Notes: generated from the letters alone by a model not told the origin. A stretch of 64,000 bases of DNA from Synechococcus sp. MW101C3 (GCF_002252635.1 NZ_NQKX01000006.1:186001-250000), one strand, 5' to 3'. Shown: positions 9,050 through 21,562, counted from the first letter of the stretch. A program made the numbers and translations.

Positions 9050-9064
9050 GCAGGGTGACCCTGC
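9050..9064. repeat. Hairpin just after the groL stop
   Basis: GCAGGGT, one base, ACCCTGC, extended outward by TGGAT/ATCCA (9043-9071). No T-tract follows, so it is more likely a 3'-end stabiliser than a terminator. The region between here and 8935 carries degenerate GAAGCTGCTGGCT-like short repeats also found near 24.6 kb. Confidence 0.55.
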
Positions 9065-9082
9065 GAATCCAGGGGCAGACGA

Positions 9083-10783
<1,701 letters not shown>

Positions 10784-10838
10784 GGACGTGATCAGTGAGG
10801 GCAGTTGAGGCTCACAGGAACCTCATGTGCCGGAGCGA

Positions 10839-11150
10839 TCAGTCGACGATGGCGAGAATGTCTTTTTCTGAGAGCAGCACGAACTCATCGGTGCCGAGCT
10901 TGATGTCAGTACCGGCGTACTTGCTGTAGAGCACCTTGTCGCCCACGCTCACTTCAGGAGCCTGGCGGGAGCCGTCCTCATTGCGCTTGCCGGGGCCCAC
11001 TTGGACCACTTCGCCCACCTGGGGCTTCTCCTTTGCAGTGTCGGGGAGCAGGATGCCGCCCGCGGTTTTTTCCTCCGATTCGGACACCTTGATGAAAATG
11101 CGATCTCCAAGGGGTTTGACAGTGGAGACGCTGAGGGAGACAGCAGCCAT
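10839..11150 (-). CDS. groES: Co-chaperonin GroES (10 kDa)
   Basis: A 103-residue protein with the GroES core: [12 protein letters not shown], the mobile loop [27 protein letters not shown] and [12 protein letters not shown]. It caps GroEL rings. The start at 11150 ([17 protein letters not shown]) is preferred over a start four codons upstream because it matches cyanobacterial GroES length. It precedes groL by 118 nt in one operon; the CIRCE element lies 55 nt before its start. Confidence 0.97.
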   Translation of the reverse strand: MAAVSLSVSTVKPLGDRIFIKVSESEEKTAGGILLPDTAKEKPQVGEVVQVGPGKRNEDGSRQAPEVSVGDKVLYSKYAGTDIKLGTDEFVLLSEKDILAIVD

Positions 11151-11204
11151 GGATCGTTTCAAATGCGGTGGTGCGGCGCCGTGGGCGCCACAGGGGAGAG
11201 CGAA

Positions 11205-12862
<1,658 letters not shown>

Positions 12863-12904
12863 TTTGCGACGGACTGCCTCTGATCTCCCTCTCACCTTCT
12901 CGCC

Positions 12905-13312
12905 ATGACTCTCAATCTCCGTGTTCTGGCACCTGACCAGAGCGTTTTCGACGGCAGCGCGGATGAGGTGATCCTGCCCAGCACCACTGGGCAGCTGGGG
13001 ATCCTCCCCGGACACGTCTCCTTGCTTACCGCTCTCGATGTGGGCGTGATGCGCCTGCGCAGCGGCAAAGACTGGACCTCCATTGCCTTGATGGGTGGTT
13101 TTGCCGAAGTCGAAGCCGACGAAGTCACTGTGCTTGTGAACACCGCAGAGCTCGGAGACAAAATTGATGCCGCCGCCGCCGAGCAGCAGGTGGAAGAAGC
13201 CCAGCTGCGTGCAGCCAGCTTCGAAGGCCAGCCGCCCAGCACGGAAAAGGTGAAAGCCGTCCAGAACCTGGCTCGGGCCCGGGCCCGGCTTCAGGCCACC
13301 CGCAAGGCCTGA
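12905..13312 (+). CDS. atpC: F1F0 ATP synthase subunit epsilon
   Basis: A 135-residue central-stalk subunit. The N-terminal beta-sandwich shows [33 protein letters not shown] and the C-terminal part is two helices (Ala/Glu-rich, then [17 protein letters not shown]). Epsilon inhibits ATP hydrolysis and connects the rotor to the c-ring. It follows atpD by 42 nt and is followed by a clear terminator. Confidence 0.97.
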   Translation: MTLNLRVLAPDQSVFDGSADEVILPSTTGQLGILPGHVSLLTALDVGVMRLRSGKDWTSIALMGGFAEVEADEVTVLVNTAELGDKIDAAAAEQQVEEAQLRAASFEGQPPSTEKVKAVQNLARARARLQATRKA

Positions 13313-13376
13313 TCCATCAACGGGGTCGTCCTTTCCGGGTAGCCCCAATCTTCATGGCCGCAATGCCATCAACAGT

Positions 13377-13414
13377 CTTGGATCGGCTCTACAAGCCCGG
13401 TCCAAGATTTTTTT
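13377..13414 (+). terminator. Terminator of atpD-atpC
   Basis: CTTGGATCGG, a 10-nt loop and CCGGTCCAAG form a 10-bp stem (one T-G pair), followed by A and seven T. Confidence 0.9.
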
Positions 13415-13513
13415 ATGAGGGCCCTGGATGTTTGCCAGCTGGCCCTTGAGCTCTGCCAGCTGGCCCTGGTTCTCGGCCAAGAGGCCTTGGATCTCCGCCA
13501 GCAGGCCCTGCAA
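13415..13513. repeat. 21-bp tandem repeat encoding heptads on both strands
   Basis: Between about 13421 and 13513 a 21-bp unit (consensus like GCCCTKGATCTCTGCCAGCTG) is repeated four times plus a partial unit. On the plus strand an ATG at 13415 opens 39 codons with a strict ALxLxQ heptad pattern. On the minus strand, a frame from TTG at 13513 to a stop at 13352 encodes 53 residues with repeats such as IQGLLAE, NQGQLAE and LKGQLAN, an ideal coiled coil with a core Asn. Neither frame has a convincing ribosome site. It may be the remnant of a coiled-coil gene. Confidence 0.6.
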
Positions 13514-13710
13514 CGCTCAGCGCCGGCTCACTAGCGCTGAATTCGGGCACTTCAACTTCCCACGAACGTCATTATCAACGTGGCGAAGTCAGAGTGGAGA
13601 ATCGCTGTCAATCGATCCATACCATTCGGCGATCAAGCCTGGTGAACTTGATCATGAATGCAATCTGATGGTGGCTGGAACTTTGCTGCGAATGACAATC
13701 GATGAAGGAT

Positions 13711-13795
13711 GCAGCTCGACCGCGGATGCAACCCGATAGCGGATTCAACTCGACCGTGGATGGAACTTGACCGTCGACCCAACTTGTTGACGAAT
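13711..13795. repeat. Five degenerate 17-bp tandem repeats
   Basis: Units at 13711, 13728, 13745, 13762 and 13779, each 17 nt. The first four share a core like CAACTCGACCGTGGAT, for example GCAGCTCGACCGCGGAT and TCAACTCGACCGTGGAT; the fifth is more diverged. The period is not a multiple of three across the array, so it is not a protein repeat. Confidence 0.7.
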
Positions 13796-13846
13796 TCGAG
13801 TTGGCCGAGGGCGAGTGTGGCAATCGAACGCTTGATCGACAGTATA

Positions 13847-13867
13847 AAGGCCCCTGCTCGGGGCCTT
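13847..13867 (-). terminator. Probable terminator of the PSRP-3 gene
   Basis: AAGGCCCC, 5-nt loop, GGGGCCTT. On the minus strand the stem ends in TTTATACT. It lies about 190 nt past the stop of the minus-strand gene at 14057. Confidence 0.6.
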
Positions 13868-14056
13868 CAACGTGCAAGACGTTCTAGTGAGAGTCCGTCA
13901 GCGATCAGCAGAAGAGCGGCACCCATCGACGGTTCGCTTCAGCAGACGTTGAGACATGATTGAACCTGGCCAGTGAAGACAAGCCAGGTCAAACGACGCG
14001 TGAACGGTCGTGGACTGCGCTGTAGGCCGTAGGCCAATGCAGCCCGCCGCTGAGGA

Positions 14057-14578
<522 letters not shown>

Positions 14579-14614
14579 TCAAACGAGTAACCTACCAGCC
14601 CCGGCCTCCCTGCC

Positions 14615-15391
14615 CTGAAGCCCCGCGCTGTTCTGCTGTTCGACATCGACGGGGTCATTCGCGACGTGAGCGGCAGCTACCGCCGCGCCCTGGCTGAAAC
14701 CGTTCACCACTACAGCGGTTGGCGGCCCGGACAGACCGAGGTGGACGCGCTCAAGAGCGAAGGTCTGTGGAACAACGACTGGGAGGCATCGCTGGAGCTG
14801 CTGCGGCGCCACGGGCATGACCCGCTACCCAGCTTTGGCGCCCTGGTGGAGGTGTTCAGCCAGCTCTATTTCGGAGGGGACCCGGAGGGCCCGCCAGAAG
14901 CGTGGCAGGGCTTCATCCGGGAAGAAACGCTGTTGGTACAGCCGCCTTTCTTCGAGCAGTTGAGCCAGCACGGCTTCGCCTGGGGGTTCGTGAGCGGCGC
15001 TGAACCGGCTTCCGCGCGCTTCGTGCTGCATCAGCGGCTCGGATTGCCGCAGCCTCCCCTGATCGCCATGGGCGACGCTCCGGACAAGCCCGATCCCACC
15101 GGCCTGCTCACGCTTGCCGCCCGCCTGGCCACCACCGACCTGGGCCATGAAGCCCCCTTGGTGGCCTATGTGGGCGACACCGTGGCGGATGTGGAAACGG
15201 TGCAGCGTGCTCGGGCGTGCCATCCCGATCAGGCCTTCGTCAGCCTGGCGGTGGCTCCGCCTCACCTGCAGGACGCGGGAGCCGTTGCGCAACGGCAGGT
15301 CTACGAACACCACCTGAGCCAGGCAGGCGCCGACCACATCCTGACCACCACGGCGGAGGCTCCCGCGCTGCTGAACCGCCTGCTCGGCTGA
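14615..15391 (+). CDS. HAD-superfamily hydrolase (TIGR01548-like), probable CTG start
   Basis: A haloacid dehalogenase-type phosphohydrolase. The HAD motif I, LLFDIDGVIRDV, with both catalytic Asp residues, begins at about residue 7 only if translation starts at the CTG at 14615. In that frame a stop lies at 14588 and there is no ATG, GTG or TTG between, and the first GTG (14666) lies just past motif I. Motif IV is VAYVGDTVADVETV and a lysine-containing GDAPDKPDPTGLL precedes it. The cyanobacterial TIGR01548 family fits; the substrate is unknown. It is divergent from PSRP-3 and convergent with pepP. Automatic callers would probably truncate it at 14666. Confidence 0.85.
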   Translation: MKPRAVLLFDIDGVIRDVSGSYRRALAETVHHYSGWRPGQTEVDALKSEGLWNNDWEASLELLRRHGHDPLPSFGALVEVFSQLYFGGDPEGPPEAWQGFIREETLLVQPPFFEQLSQHGFAWGFVSGAEPASARFVLHQRLGLPQPPLIAMGDAPDKPDPTGLLTLAARLATTDLGHEAPLVAYVGDTVADVETVQRARACHPDQAFVSLAVAPPHLQDAGAVAQRQVYEHHLSQAGADHILTTTAEAPALLNRLLG

Positions 15392-15419
15392 GCGAACGGC
15401 CCGGACCGTGCAGCCGGTT

Positions 15420-16739
15420 TCACCGCTCCATCGCGTCTGCTGATTTGAGAGCAGCGGCTGTGAGCACCTCGTGCCCGCTGGGGGTCACGGCCACGTCGTC
15501 CTCGATGCGGATGCCGATCCCCTTCCAGCGCGCGTCGATGGCGGGCTGGCCATCCGGCACGGGCAGCCGATCGCTCACATAGAGCCCAGGCTCCACTGTG
15601 AGCACCATGCCGGGCTCAAGCGGCACAGGATGCTCGCCGAGGCGGTAAGCACCCACGTCGTGGACATCGAGCCCCAGCCAGTGGCCGGTGCGGTGCATAT
15701 AGAGGTGGCGGTAGGCGCCCTGCTCGATCAGGCCATCCACCTCCCCCTGCAGCAGACCCAGCTCCACCAGTCCCTCCACCAGCACCCGCACCGCGGCCGC
15801 ATGCACCTGCTCGGCATCGGCCCCTGGCTTCACGCAGGCGATCGCCGCCTGCTGGGCAGCCAGCACCAGGTCGTAGAGGGCGCGCTGCTCCGCACTGAAG
15901 CGCCCGCCCACCGGGAAGGTGCGGGTGATGTCGCCGTTGTAGTAATCGCTGAGGCTGCAACCGGCGTCGATCAGCAGCAGATCGCCATCCAGCAAGGGTG
16001 CATTGTTGCTCGTGTAGTGCAGCACACAGGCGTTGTCGCCGCCGGCGACGATCGAGCCGTAGGCAGGACCACGGGCGCCCTGAAGCAGAAAGTGCTGCTC
16101 GATCGCAGCCTGCACCTGCCGCTCGTTCAGCCCGGGCCGCGCCACCTGCCGCGCCAGCTCATGGGCTTCGGCGGAGATCCGGGCGGCCTCGCGCAGGCGC
16201 TCCAGTTCGTCCTCGGTCTTGCGCAGGCGCAGCTGGTGCAGCAGCGGGCAGGGTGCCACCAGGCCAAGCGCCGCCTGACCGCTGCGCGGTGCCCGGTCGA
16301 GCTGGGCGGCCCAGGCGGAAAGCACCAGCGGCTCCACGCTCGGATGACGACCCACTCGGAACGCGATGCCTTCGGCCCCTTGGAGGTACTCCGCCAGCCG
16401 TTCGGCCAGTTCCGCCCGCGGATGGGCCAGGTCGGCGCCGAACTGGGACACCGCGCCTTCACACCCCCAGCGGAAGCCGTTCCAGACCTCGGCCGCAGGG
16501 TCCTTGGGTTCTACGAACAGCACGAACCTGTGCTCACTGCGGTGCGGCAGGAACAGGGCCACGGCCCCCGGCTCATCGAAACCCGTGAGGTACCAGAAAT
16601 CGCTGTGCTGGCGGAAGCCATGTTCCACATCGGCGTGATGGGTGACCAGTGGAGCAGCGGGAATCACGGCGGCCACGGCACCGAGCCGTTCCAGGAAAAG
16701 CGCGCGACGCTGCTGGAAGGTGGCAGCGGAAATCACCAT
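15420..16739 (-). CDS. pepP: Xaa-Pro aminopeptidase (aminopeptidase P)
   Basis: A 439-residue metallopeptidase that removes N-terminal residues preceding proline. The N-terminal domain shows HADVEHGFRQHSDFWYLTGF. The pita-bread catalytic domain has metal ligands in LLIDAGC, NGDITRTFP, HRTGHWLGLDVHD, TVEPGLY and IRIEDDV, all present. The ATG at 16739 gives normal length. It is convergent with the HAD gene and divergent from the CNNM gene. A short perfect hairpin (AGGGCAT-gga-ATGCCCT, 16785-16801) lies in the divergent intergenic region. Confidence 0.95.
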   Translation of the reverse strand: MVISAATFQQRRALFLERLGAVAAVIPAAPLVTHHADVEHGFRQHSDFWYLTGFDEPGAVALFLPHRSEHRFVLFVEPKDPAAEVWNGFRWGCEGAVSQFGADLAHPRAELAERLAEYLQGAEGIAFRVGRHPSVEPLVLSAWAAQLDRAPRSGQAALGLVAPCPLLHQLRLRKTEDELERLREAARISAEAHELARQVARPGLNERQVQAAIEQHFLLQGARGPAYGSIVAGGDNACVLHYTSNNAPLLDGDLLLIDAGCSLSDYYNGDITRTFPVGGRFSAEQRALYDLVLAAQQAAIACVKPGADAEQVHAAAVRVLVEGLVELGLLQGEVDGLIEQGAYRHLYMHRTGHWLGLDVHDVGAYRLGEHPVPLEPGMVLTVEPGLYVSDRLPVPDGQPAIDARWKGIGIRIEDDVAVTPSGHEVLTAAALKSADAMER

Positions 16740-16849
16740 GGAGGAACCACGAAACGGCGGGACAGAGACTTAGACGATTAAATAAGGGCATGGAATGCCC
16801 TGCCTTGATGAAGGCGCCGACATGAGCGAGCTGGGAAGGGCGCGCCACC

Positions 16850-17866
16850 ATGAATGAGCTGTTTGGCCTGGCAGCGCTGGTGGTGGTGATTCTGGCGGGA
16901 TCAGCGCTGTGCTCAGGCGTCGAGGCGGCCATCCTCACGGTCAATCCCCTCAAGGTGCACGAACTGGCGGGCCGTCCGGTGCCGCCGCGCGGTGCCAGGG
17001 CCCTGCAACGGCTGAAAAACCGTCTGGGCCGTGCCCTGGCGGTGCTGGTGATTCTCAACAACGGCTTCAACATCTTCGGCAGCCTGATGATCGGCAGCTA
17101 TGCCGGCTGGGTGTTCGCGCAGCTGGGCGTCTCCGGCATGGCCCTGCCCCTCTTTTCGTTCGGCCTCACCGTGCTGGTGATCCTGCTGGGGGAAATCCTG
17201 CCCAAATCGATCGGCAGCAGCATGGCCATGCCGGTGTCCCTGGCGAGCGCCGCCACGGTCAACGTGCTGCTGCGGCTGATGTTGCCGCTGGTGCTGGTGC
17301 TCGAACGGCTGATGCCGGCGATCACCGCCGAGAGCGAGCTCAGCACCGACGAGGAGGAGATCCGCCTGCTGGCCAGGCTTGGTTCCCGCACCGGCCAGAT
17401 CGAAGCCGACGAAGCCGCCATGATCGGCAAGGTGTTCCAACTCAACGACCTGACAGCGCGGGATCTGATGGTGCCCCGCGTGGCAGCCCCCACCCTGCCT
17501 GGGATGGCAAGCCTCCAGAGCGTGAAGCCTCAATTGCTTGCCCAGCACGCTCCGTGGTGGGTGGTGCTGGGCGAAGAGGTGGACGAAGTGCTGGGGGTGG
17601 CCAGCCAGGAAAGCCTTCTGCAGGCCCTGGTGGAAGGGCGCGGTGAGACCACGATCGAGAACCTCATCAGCCCGGTGGAGTTCGTGCCGGAGATGATCCG
17701 CGCTGACCGTCTGCTCACCGCCTTCCGGCGCAGCAGCCATTCCGTGCGCGTGGTGGTGGATGAATTCGGTGGCTTCGTCGGTGTGATCGGTGCCGACGCC
17801 GTACTGGCGGTGCTGGCCGGCTGGTGGCGGCGGCCGCAGTCGCCTGTGGAGGTCCCCGGCGAATGA
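16850..17866 (+). CDS. CNNM-domain membrane protein (hemolysin/CorC-like)
   Basis: A 338-residue protein with an N-terminal transmembrane CNNM (DUF21) domain: LCSGVEAAILTVNP near residue 20, ILNNGFNIFGSLMIG about residue 65 and LLGEILPKSIG about residue 118. After it come TDEEEIRLLARLGSRTGQIE and a CBS-pair-like region. Family members are implicated in Mg or Co efflux and membrane homeostasis. The CorC-HlyC C-terminal domain seen in longer members is missing. It overlaps the next gene by 4 nt (ATGA). Confidence 0.85.
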   Translation: MNELFGLAALVVVILAGSALCSGVEAAILTVNPLKVHELAGRPVPPRGARALQRLKNRLGRALAVLVILNNGFNIFGSLMIGSYAGWVFAQLGVSGMALPLFSFGLTVLVILLGEILPKSIGSSMAMPVSLASAATVNVLLRLMLPLVLVLERLMPAITAESELSTDEEEIRLLARLGSRTGQIEADEAAMIGKVFQLNDLTARDLMVPRVAAPTLPGMASLQSVKPQLLAQHAPWWVVLGEEVDEVLGVASQESLLQALVEGRGETTIENLISPVEFVPEMIRADRLLTAFRRSSHSVRVVVDEFGGFVGVIGADAVLAVLAGWWRRPQSPVEVPGE

Positions 17867-19179
17867 GGCCCACGCCCGACACCCACACCCGCTGCCGCCA
17901 GTTGCTCAGGCTTTGGCGCTCGGAGCTCAACCTCACCCCTCGCGAGTGTTCGGCCCTGGGTCCGGAGCTGGCGGCCCTGGATCGCCAGATTGAGCGGCTG
18001 GAGCAGGGGCGCCTGCGGCTGGCGGTGTTCGGCCGCGTGGGTGTGGGCAAATCCAGCCTGCTGAACGCCTTGCTCGGGCGTTCCCGCTTCGCCACCGACC
18101 TGGCCCACGGGAGCACCCGCCTGCAGGAACGAGAACGCTGGCAGCAGCCGATCGCGGGTCTGAACGGTGTGGAGCTGGTGGACACCCCCGGCATCGACGA
18201 GGTGGATGGCCCGGCCCGCCAGCGGCTGGCTGCCAGGGTGGCTCTTGGCGCCGACCTGCTGCTGTTTGTGCTCGACGGCGACCTCACCAGCCCGGAAGGC
18301 GAAGCCCTGGAGCAGGTGCTCGGCTGGGGCAAGCCCTTGCTGCTGGTGGTGAACCGGATCGACTGCTGGCCGGCCGGCGAACGCGTCCAGCTGCTCGACA
18401 GCATTCGCCGGCGGCTGCCGGCCGCCGCCGCCGGCCTGGATCTGGTGGCGGTGTCGGCGGCGCCAAGACAGGCCCAGCTGCTGGCTGACGGCCGTGTGCG
18501 CAGCGAAGCCCGGCCGCCCGCCATCGAGCCTCTGCAGGAGCGGCTGGTGGACCTGCTGACCAGTCACGGGGCCCTGTTCCTCGCCCTCAACAGCCTCAAG
18601 GCAGGGGATCGATTCGCTCAGCGTCTGCAGGCCCAGCGCCTGCACCAGCAGCAACGCCAGGCCCATGGGGTGATCGGGCGGTACGCCACCCTCAAAGCCG
18701 CCGGCGTTGCCGCCAATCCACTGGTGCTGCTGGATCTGGCTGGTTCGCTCGCCTGCGACACCGCCCTGGTGATGCAGCTCTGCCGGCTGTACGGACTCAC
18801 GATCAATGGCGCTCAGGCGCGGCGGATGCTGGCCCGGCTGTCAGGCCACAGCGCCTTGCTGGGCGGCACCCAGATCGGCATCCAGCTGCTGCTGGGGGCC
18901 CTGCGCCAGGCGCTGCTGGTGGCAGCGCCATTCACCGGCGGGCTCTCGCTGGCCCCTGCCGCGCCCGTGGCCCTGGCCCAGGCGGCGCTGGCTGTTCACA
19001 CCACCCGGCTCACCGGCCGGCTGACCGCCGCGGAACTGCTCAAAGCGGCCCATCAGGGCCCGGCCCGCCCCGGTGCCCTGCTGCGGCGCCTGGCCCGGCA
19101 GGATCCCCAGACCCAGGCCTGGCTGCAGCAATGGTCGCCGCGGGGCTGGGATCCGGCCCTGCAGGGGCTGCAGCCATGA
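17863..19179 (+). CDS. GTP-binding protein with DUF697-like C-terminus
   Basis: A 438-residue TRAFAC-class GTPase. G1 is FGRVGVGKSSLLNALLG (about residue 59), G3 is DTPGIDE (about 107) and G4 is NRID (about 165). The C-terminal part has long hydrophobic helices and the YGLTINGAQARRML pattern seen in DUF697/YcjF-type domains, suggesting membrane association. The start overlaps the previous stop as ATGA, and its own stop overlaps the nadD start. The function of this family in cyanobacteria is not known. Confidence 0.85.
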   Translation: MRPTPDTHTRCRQLLRLWRSELNLTPRECSALGPELAALDRQIERLEQGRLRLAVFGRVGVGKSSLLNALLGRSRFATDLAHGSTRLQERERWQQPIAGLNGVELVDTPGIDEVDGPARQRLAARVALGADLLLFVLDGDLTSPEGEALEQVLGWGKPLLLVVNRIDCWPAGERVQLLDSIRRRLPAAAAGLDLVAVSAAPRQAQLLADGRVRSEARPPAIEPLQERLVDLLTSHGALFLALNSLKAGDRFAQRLQAQRLHQQQRQAHGVIGRYATLKAAGVAANPLVLLDLAGSLACDTALVMQLCRLYGLTINGAQARRMLARLSGHSALLGGTQIGIQLLLGALRQALLVAAPFTGGLSLAPAAPVALAQAALAVHTTRLTGRLTAAELLKAAHQGPARPGALLRRLARQDPQTQAWLQQWSPRGWDPALQGLQP

Positions 19180-19790
19180 GCGCGCCCGACCAGGTGGCCC
19201 TGTTCGGCACGAGCGCCGATCCGCCCACCCTCGGGCACCGCGCTCTGCTGCAGGCCCTGGGAGAGCGCTACCCGCTGGTGCGCACCTGGGCCAGCGACAA
19301 CCCCTTCAAGCAGCATGGGGCCCCCATTGAGGTGCGCGCCGTACTGCTGCGGGCGCTGGTCGAGGGGATCGGCAATCCTCGTATTCAGGTGGACCAGAGC
19401 CTCAGTCACAGCCGCGCCCTCCACACCCTGGAGCAGGCCCGCCGGCTCTGGCCTGAAGCCGACCTGATCTTCGTGGTGGGCAGCGATCTGCTGCCGCAGA
19501 TTCCCCGCTGGTACGCGGCGGATGCCCTGCTCGCCGCCTGCCGGCTGGCCGTGGTGCCTCGCCTGGGCTGGCCGCTCGACGCGCTGCACATCGATGGCCT
19601 GGTGCAACGGGGAGGCCGGGTGGAGGTGCTGCCGCTGCAGATCCCGGCCACGGCCAGTTCCCAGTTGCGCCTCCATCCCGATCCCCAGCTGATCCCGGCG
19701 GAACTGTGGCCGGAGCTGCGCAAGCGCAACCTCTACGGCCTGGGCGACGTGGCGGCCAGCAGGCGGCCGGCCACCCCGCCGCTGCGCTGA
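19176..19790 (+). CDS. nadD: Nicotinate-nucleotide adenylyltransferase
   Basis: A 204-residue nucleotidyltransferase that makes deamido-NAD from nicotinate mononucleotide and ATP. The nucleotidyltransferase signature is FGTSADPPTLGH at the N-terminus (canonical GGxFDPxHxGH; Ser-Ala replaces Phe-Asp). The later ISSTxIR motif is degenerate, read here as ASSQLR. FVVGSDLLPQIPRWYAAD matches the family. Overlap with the GTPase gene (ATGA) and with nadE (TGATG) indicates translational coupling. The next gene catalyses the following step in NAD synthesis, which supports the assignment. Confidence 0.88.
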   Translation: MSAPDQVALFGTSADPPTLGHRALLQALGERYPLVRTWASDNPFKQHGAPIEVRAVLLRALVEGIGNPRIQVDQSLSHSRALHTLEQARRLWPEADLIFVVGSDLLPQIPRWYAADALLAACRLAVVPRLGWPLDALHIDGLVQRGGRVEVLPLQIPATASSQLRLHPDPQLIPAELWPELRKRNLYGLGDVAASRRPATPPLR

Positions 19791-21487
19791 TGCGGCTCGC
19801 CCTCGCCCAGATCGACCCGCTGGTGGGAGACCTGCGCGGCAACGGTGCCCTGCTTCTGGAACGTAGCCGTCAGGCCGCCGCTGCAGGGGCTGATCTGGTC
19901 GCCAGCCCCGAGCTGTCGCTGTGGGGGTACCCGCCACGGGATCTGCTGCTGCGGCCTGCGCTGCTGCGCCAGCAGGAGCAGGTGCTCGATGCGCTGGCCC
20001 ATGAGCTGCCCGGCGGGCTGGCTCTGTTGGTGGGCGTCGCCGAGCCGGTGGCTGGCAACGGGCTGCCGGCGCTTCACAACGCCGTGGCCCTGGTGGAGCA
20101 GGGCGGCTGGAGCATCGTCGCCCGTAAGCGCCTGCTCCCCAGCTACGACGTCTTTGATGAACGCCGCTACTTTCAGCCGGCCGACGCGGCCTGCCTGATC
20201 GAACGCCAGTGGGGCGGGCGCCCGTGGCGCATCGGCCTGACCATCTGCGAGGACCTCTGGGTGGAGGAACGCCTGCAGGGGCATCGTCTGCGCGGGGCGG
20301 ACCCGATCGCCGCCCTGATGCCGCTGCAGCCCGACCTGCTGCTCAACCTCTCGGCGTCCCCGTTCGTGCAGGGCAAAGGCGCAGTGCGCTGCCGGCTGGC
20401 CCAGGCGGCTGCCGCCCGGCTGCAGTGCCCGGTGGCGTACGTGAACCAGGTGGGCGGCAACGATGAGCTGGTGTTCGACGGCGGCAGCTTCGTGGTGGAC
20501 GCAGCCGGTGCCATGCGGCTTCAGTTGCCCTGCGCCGCCGAGAGCCTGGCGGTGTGGGACAGCGACCCAGGGGCTGAACCCACGGGCCCCGTCGCCCCAC
20601 CTCCGGATCCGATGGAGCAACTGTTCCGGGTGCTGGTGCTGGGGGTGCGCGACTACGCCGGCAAATGCGGCTTCCGGCAGGCGCTGCTCGGACTCAGCGG
20701 CGGCATCGATTCAGCGCTGGTGGCCGCCGTGGCCGTGGCGGCCCTGGGGGCTGACCAGCTGTTCGCGTTGCTGATGCCTTCCCCCTACAGCTCAGCAGGA
20801 TCCCGCACCGATGCGATCGCGCTGGCGGATCGCCTCGGCGTCGCCCACGGCTGCGTGGCGATCGAGCCGCTGATGCGGGGATTTGATCAGGCCCTGGAAG
20901 CGCCGATCGGAGCCGCACCCACAGGGCTGACGGCCGAGAACCTGCAATCCCGCATCCGCGGCACTCTGCTGATGGCCATGGCCAATACCCAGGGCCGGCT
21001 GTTGCTCTCCACCGGCAACAAATCGGAGCTGGCCGTGGGCTATTGCACCCTCTATGGCGACATGAACGGCGGCCTGGCGGTGATCGGCGACCTCTACAAG
21101 ACCACCGTGTTCCGCCTCTGCGCCTGGCTGGACAGCCCCGCCGCCGCCGACTGCCGCCGCAGTTGCGGGCTGCCGGCCAAGGGGGAGCTGATCGGCGCGG
21201 CGATCCGCGAGAAGCCACCAAGCGCTGAGTTGCGGCCTGATCAGCGCGACACCGATTCCCTGCCCGACTACGCCGTGCTGGACCCCCTGCTGCGGCAGTT
21301 CATCGAAGAGCTGCGCAGCCCGGAGGAACTGGTGGCCGCCGGCACGGATGCCCAGGTGGCCCAGCGTGTATACCGCCTGCTGCGCGGGGCCGAGTTCAAA
21401 CGGCGCCAGGCCGCGCCGCTGATCAAGGTGAGCGGCCGGGCCTTCGGCAGTGGCTGGCGCATGCCGATTGCTGCCGCCATCGACTGA
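19790..21487 (+). CDS. nadE: Glutamine-dependent NAD(+) synthetase
   Basis: A 565-residue two-domain enzyme converting deamido-NAD to NAD with glutamine as nitrogen donor. The N-terminal nitrilase-fold amidase has the catalytic triad in SPELSLWGYPPRDL (Glu), ARKRLLP (Lys) and LTICEDLW (Cys). The C-terminal ammonia-dependent synthetase has the ATP-pyrophosphatase loop LSGGIDSALVAAV and STGNKSELAVGYCTLYGD. The ATG at 19790 overlaps the nadD stop by one base. It is the last gene of the CNNM-GTPase-nadD-nadE chain. Confidence 0.96.
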   Translation: MRLALAQIDPLVGDLRGNGALLLERSRQAAAAGADLVASPELSLWGYPPRDLLLRPALLRQQEQVLDALAHELPGGLALLVGVAEPVAGNGLPALHNAVALVEQGGWSIVARKRLLPSYDVFDERRYFQPADAACLIERQWGGRPWRIGLTICEDLWVEERLQGHRLRGADPIAALMPLQPDLLLNLSASPFVQGKGAVRCRLAQAAAARLQCPVAYVNQVGGNDELVFDGGSFVVDAAGAMRLQLPCAAESLAVWDSDPGAEPTGPVAPPPDPMEQLFRVLVLGVRDYAGKCGFRQALLGLSGGIDSALVAAVAVAALGADQLFALLMPSPYSSAGSRTDAIALADRLGVAHGCVAIEPLMRGFDQALEAPIGAAPTGLTAENLQSRIRGTLLMAMANTQGRLLLSTGNKSELAVGYCTLYGDMNGGLAVIGDLYKTTVFRLCAWLDSPAAADCRRSCGLPAKGELIGAAIREKPPSAELRPDQRDTDSLPDYAVLDPLLRQFIEELRSPEELVAAGTDAQVAQRVYRLLRGAEFKRRQAAPLIKVSGRAFGSGWRMPIAAAID

Positions 21488-21562
21488 ATCGTCTGCCGAT
21501 GCGGACCAATTCCTGGCAGTGCGGCCCCGCCGCCGCCAGTGTGTAAGCAGATTGAGAGTTGC

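Larger units (their letters stand above)
13535..14056. other. Gene-poor, lower-GC spacer with repeats
   Basis: No credible gene seen. It contains a 17-bp tandem array (13711-13795), a GC-rich hairpin (13847-13867) and an ACCTGGC/GCCAGGT inverted repeat near 13967-13990. Base composition is visibly lower in GC than the flanking genes. Confidence 0.6.

Noticed and set aside
16785-16801. AGGGCAT-gga-ATGCCCT hairpin as a terminator
   Set aside because: It lies between divergent pepP and CNNM starts, so no gene ends there. It may be an operator, but there is no further support.
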